A stretch of 64,000 bases of DNA from Hanleya hanleyi (Eukaryota > Mollusca > Polyplacophora > Lepidopleurida > Hanleyidae). The notes below the pieces were generated by a model. It was not told the origin of the DNA. It saw only the letters and a program-made list of their open reading frames with translations, and did no database searches. The stretch covers positions 1 to 64,000 of the forward strand of contig JAVTVY010016047.1 of NCBI GenBank assembly GCA_036873755.1, in the 5' to 3' direction. Positions 60,248-64,000 of the stretch are shown in pieces (the first letter of the stretch is position 1; each line of letters starts with the position of its first letter). Position numbers and translations under genes: made by a program.

Positions 60248-60400
60248 GAGTGAGTGAGTGAGTAGTAGGGTTTAACGTCGTTTTCAACCTTGTTTCAGTC
60301 ATATCACGACGGTGCCTACATGTGCCAGAACACGAGCGTGCTCACAGTTCCTATTACCCTTGACACTGATCAGCCCAGCCAGTACAGCACCCGGTCTTAC
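60248..60400 (-). mobile_element. 5S-SINE, 5'-truncated, minus strand
   Basis: Its inverse matches the body and tail of the SINE at 59185: tail 'gagtgagtgagtgagt', then 'aacgtcgttttcaaccttgt', 'gtcatatcacga' and 'cagtacagcacccgg'. Homology stops at the C-box (accgggtgct), so most of the 5S head is missing. Confidence 0.8.
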
Positions 60401-61389
60401 AGTTACATCTGCTGGTTGTGGTTAAATAGCATTTTGTCTTGGTCTTACAATGAAAGAGGTAGTTTGCATGAACACCCACAAATAAGCCGTGTAAACAAGA
60501 AGTTATCTTTGTACGTAAATTGATATAAACTGCATTTTTGAACGCAATAAAACAGATGTTTTGAAAAATGTATTGAAGCCGTGAACTTGGACTTTTGACG
60601 TCAAAATCTGATTATCGAGTCGTCTGTTGTGTGGGACGTTTTATTGTGACGTACGTCGTACAGCAATACTGGGATGACGGCAAAATCATGACGCCAACAA
60701 AGGCATTTGTTGGCATTACAATGGATATGTCAACCAGAACATTCGTTACGACTGCTCACTATGATCAATCGTAATCAGTGGCACTGGTCAATAGGTCACG
60801 GCCTTCTGCGTTTCCAAACAGGCGTGATATTCGAAGGTTTCAATTTTTGTATTTTTTTACAGCTTGCACCATTTCCAAAAACTGAACACTGTGATAAAAT
60901 GTAGAATGTAACCTCTTACCAAAATTTAATATATATATAAATAAAAAGGAGGTGCGGTTACCGTTTGGTAGAACATTTATATGAAGTTTAGAAGTAAGAT
61001 AGTTTGTTGGTTGTTCATGATATACCCACAGAAAAGTTTCGAGTAACTGGCTCAAATGTTCACGTGTCCACGCTGTCTTTGGTATTTGCGAGACAGTTAC
61101 GAGAGTCTGTGATATGGAGAGAGATGGTCTCGTCTACGAGACATGAAAAGCCATGTACCTGTGAATATCCTTTACATGAATGGAGCTCGATAAAAATTGT
61201 TACGGCTTGACTTGCTTTTGGAGTTTGGTTAACACGTTAGACATGTAAATGAGGACCAATTAATGGATGATCTCCAGCGGCAGTGTCATCAGATGGTGTC
61301 ATATATATTCTGACTTATAGTTACACCATCCCAGATTAATTTCATAGAATCAGAATAGTAACCATCCCTGGCCAGTGATCGATCATATC

Positions 61390-61620
61390 TATTAGTTTTC
61401 AGCAAAAGCAGCCGAGAAATAACAAAGCGTAAAAAAATGGAAAAAATGTCCGTCCGAAAAAAATATCTTCAGAAAACATGACGTCAATGTGACGCACTCA
61501 AGGCAGCAATTGAGAGTCCTATTTTCTTTCCCGGTAGTCCTTGACTGAACTATATATTTTTAAAAACCCTGCGATAGCAAAAACACGGAGGGGATGAGGA
61601 TGGGACGGAAATGCTCTCTC
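61390..61620 (+). mobile_element. Old partial M element
   Basis: 'gaaaacatgacgtcaatgtgacg' (one exact TGACGTCA at 61479-61486), then 'ccggtagtccttgactgaactatat' and 'gcgatagcaaaaacacgg' correspond to the CRE and right-hand blocks. Ends are not recognisable. Confidence 0.55.
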
Positions 61621-61647
61621 CCAGTGTTGGTACACTCAGGAAAGCCT

Positions 61648-61849
61648 GATATGGCTGGGAGAGTCAAAGCCTAGGTATGGCTGGGAGAGTCAAAACCTAG
61701 GTATGGCTGGGAGAGTCAAAGCCTAGGTATGGCTGGGAGAGTCAAAACCTAGGTATGGCTGGGAGAGTCAAAGGCTAGGTATGGCTGGGAGAGTCAAAGC
61801 CTAGATATGGCTGGGAGAGTCAAAACCTAGGTATGGTTATGAGAGTCAT
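61648..61849. repeat. Minisatellite, 26 bp x about 7.7
   Basis: The unit is gtatggctgggagagtcaaa followed by rcctag. Seven full units and a partial one are seen. The variable base gives 'aagc' and 'aaac' units in near alternation (agc, aac, agc, aac, ggc, agc, aac). Confidence 0.95.
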
Positions 61850-62344
61850 ATCCGACAATCGGTAGCAAGTTCATAAGTAATTTCTTTGACCGTAATCGAA
61901 AGACTGTATTTCGTAAAATAATACTATCACTAACTATCAGTAATCATACAGTTGATACCGGCACGACATCATGATGTTGACCTCGTCAAACTGTTAATGG
62001 TCGCAGTATTTGGACTCTCAATCGGAAACTGTGCTGTCCTTGGTGGGGATAAAGTGTGGTGATTCGTCCGACGAGCACAGTTATCAGCTCTGTGCATCTC
62101 GAATCACAGAATAAATACATACGGTTTCATGGTCGTTGCGCTAAATCATATACTACGAACTAGTGAATGATAGAATGAACACAATAACGGCCACTGACAT
62201 ATCTGATAGAACCACTGACACTTATTGCCTCCACATGCTTTCGAACGGACCGTTCACCATTCGGATAAAGATCGATTGTAGGATTATTCACACGCGCCGA
62301 ATTTTTTGCAGCAGACATTCGATTTCCGGCTGCAATTCCATCTA

Positions 62345-62470
62345 GTTAACCCTACAAGGCCTGCATTTTTTCGGAGAGGGGGAGCAGTTGCCGATAAACA
62401 TTTAACACGCATCCTCCATGAACAGTTCTTTCGCGCTCCGGAACGGAGAAAAATGCGTTCCGGATAGTTT
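62345..62470. mobile_element. M element left-end remnant
   Basis: TTAA-CCCTACAAGGCCTGCA, followed by 'gctccggaacggagaaaaatg', resembles a family left end and its 'ccggaacgacaaaaa' block, with the sequence between them changed. No further family sequence follows. Confidence 0.4.
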
Positions 62471-63186
62471 TCCACACCCTAATTAGTTTTAATTAAAATT
62501 TTCAATAGAAGTCAGGTCAGTCGCCTATTGGCAGTCGTTGTTCTGGGAGCTTTGCTAGACGACGGTGGCCAAAATTATCAACCGATTCAGTCAGCAAATG
62601 AGCTTCCGGTGGTTTTCTGGGGAAAAACAAATAGCACAGATGTCTGATAGCACACGAATCCATGTCATCTATGACACCAACTCCACGGCAATACAGTCCA
62701 TAAGCCAAGCCCCAACGTTACACGGTGGGATCATAACTTTCTGCCTTACTGCCTTGACCGTTGTGATATAATTTCTGTCTATTTCTGGGAGAAAGTGATT
62801 TTATTCGCAATTTCGTTTAGGTCGAGTGATAACATGTTACGTCATCAAGACCAACAAGAGCCAACGTTTCGGACGTGGCGAATTTCAGCATTTGAAAGTA
62901 GCTTAGGTTTTCGTTCAACTTCGTTCGATGCCACCGGATGAATTCCCAGTTCAACCTCGCCACCAGGGGTCGCTTTCCGTCAAAAAAAAAATTGCCGCTT
63001 CAACAAATCCCTGGGACCACACTTTCACAGTGGGTCCGATAATACATCGCAAGGGTTGATCACATGTCCATTTCCGGCTCCATTGGAACTTTTCCAATTC
63101 TTTATGAAACGTCAAACTTCATCTTCATGGCCAGGACATGACGTCAGAATAGATAATGTTTCGCAAGAATGCCTAATGATGGGTGA

Positions 63187-64000
63187 TCGGTTATCTAACC
63201 ACTCGTGACGTCTCTGGAAGGTGTCAGAAGAACAATTAAGGCGGATACCACATCTCTTTTTAACAGAGAATTTCATTGAAACTTTTACATGAATTAGTGT
63301 TGTTCACCCCAGAAAAATACTATACAAATCGGGGATTACCCTATCACGTTAGGCTATGGATGCCAATAACACGGGGTTTCCCCGCTTCAGATTAACATAG
63401 AAATGATAGGGAATCGGCGAAAAAGAGCATAAAATGCGATTTTCATACGAAATTAAAATAGATTGTTCTCAAAATTTCAGATAACACGGAAATCAATCTG
63501 TTACATCTAAAGATGAATTACAAATGAGGATCTCCATGTTAGATTCCTGTCAAATGGACAAAAAATTTAATTGTTCTATTCTCATGTAATGTCTATTAAA
63601 TTGATATCGTTGCCATGGCAACACATTCAGTTGCATTTGGTAAAGTTTGTTCAAATTCGTTTAACAAGAAACTTGGCAAATTTTCAAAATGCCAAAGACT
63701 GGATTATTCATGCGTGTTATTTTTCTGTTTCAAATGTATAAGGACATGTTCCTGAGATGTCAGTCTTCATCTCAATATGAATGATGTTGGATAATCGAGT
63801 CCTGTGATGTAACAGCGACTAAAAAATGACAGAGCGATCAGTACATACACTCGCTCATTTTGTCTTCACATGAAGAAAAACAACTCCAATCAACATCACT
63901 CGCTCGTATAGCAGAGTTCAGAACGATGCCAGACAGACGTGTGATAAAAGTAGTATTCATTACTGTTACATCAAAGTCTCCAAAATAGCAACTAATGGTC
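63187..64000 (+). repeat. Diverged long repeat, copy 2, cut by window end
   Basis: It is colinear with 56640-57490 up to the last base of the window, where 'tccaaaatagcaactaatggtc' still matches 57460-57480. The element therefore probably continues outside. Confidence 0.7.

Overview
This window looks like intergenic DNA from a large, AT-rich animal genome. I judge it most likely a marine mollusc, perhaps a gastropod. The reasons are a SINE with a 5S-rRNA head and a (CTCA)n-type tail preceded by an ACGTTAAA motif, RNase-H LINEs ending in CACGACGTTAAACC, a DIRS-like fragment and very dense MITEs. This taxonomic call is inference. I see no bacterial gene organisation, no intact host gene and no intact transposase. 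Every protein-like stretch I recognise is a broken piece of a mobile element.

The commonest component is a family of about 570 bp non-autonomous elements (here 'M elements'). Their ends read TTAA-CCCTAYCTGGCCTGGG and the inverse. At least 18 whole or partial copies lie between base 1 and about 62.4 kb. One (45560-46133) has a clean empty site at 51742-51745 in a duplicated copy of the same locus, showing TTAA target duplication as in the piggyBac superfamily. Many copies carry one or two TGACGTCA (CRE-type) sites, AAGATGGCGGC (YY1-type) sites and an ATTTGCAT octamer.

Layout. 0-6.6 kb: an M copy, a broken reverse transcriptase repeat (family R, minus strand) and a LINE fragment (minus strand). 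6.6-18.7 kb: mostly unrecognised DNA with M copies, a foldback element, a minisatellite grown inside an R copy, a cluster of GATATCATGA motifs and a perfect 20-bp hairpin. 18.8-25.7 kb: an RNase-H LINE and its downstream DNA, tandemly duplicated with a 2.1 kb difference between copies. 26-30.7 kb: two M copies around unrecognised DNA. 30.9-51.9 kb: one tandem duplication. Copy 1 (about 15.4 kb) has been inflated by insertions and copy 2 (about 5.6 kb) serves as a record of the empty sites. 52-64 kb: a LINE tail, a DIRS-like fragment, M copies, 5S-SINEs, a 26-bp minisatellite and a diverged long repeat cut by the window edge.

The most unusual object is a 7.46 kb insertion at about 31054-38511. 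Its arms (31054-33660 and 38511-36880) are long inverted repeats, and each carries a decayed copy of the same gene pointing outward. Its ends share AGTCC and the unoccupied site is preserved at about 46441-46455. The spacer between the arms holds other mobile elements. The gene resembles a protein family I recall from marine invertebrate genomes (a GCDT motif in a FEN1-like setting plus a cysteine-rich tail). I cannot assign the element to a named superfamily from sequence alone.

Similarities were judged by eye, boundaries without a quoted junction are approximate to tens of bases, and no alignment or database search was run.
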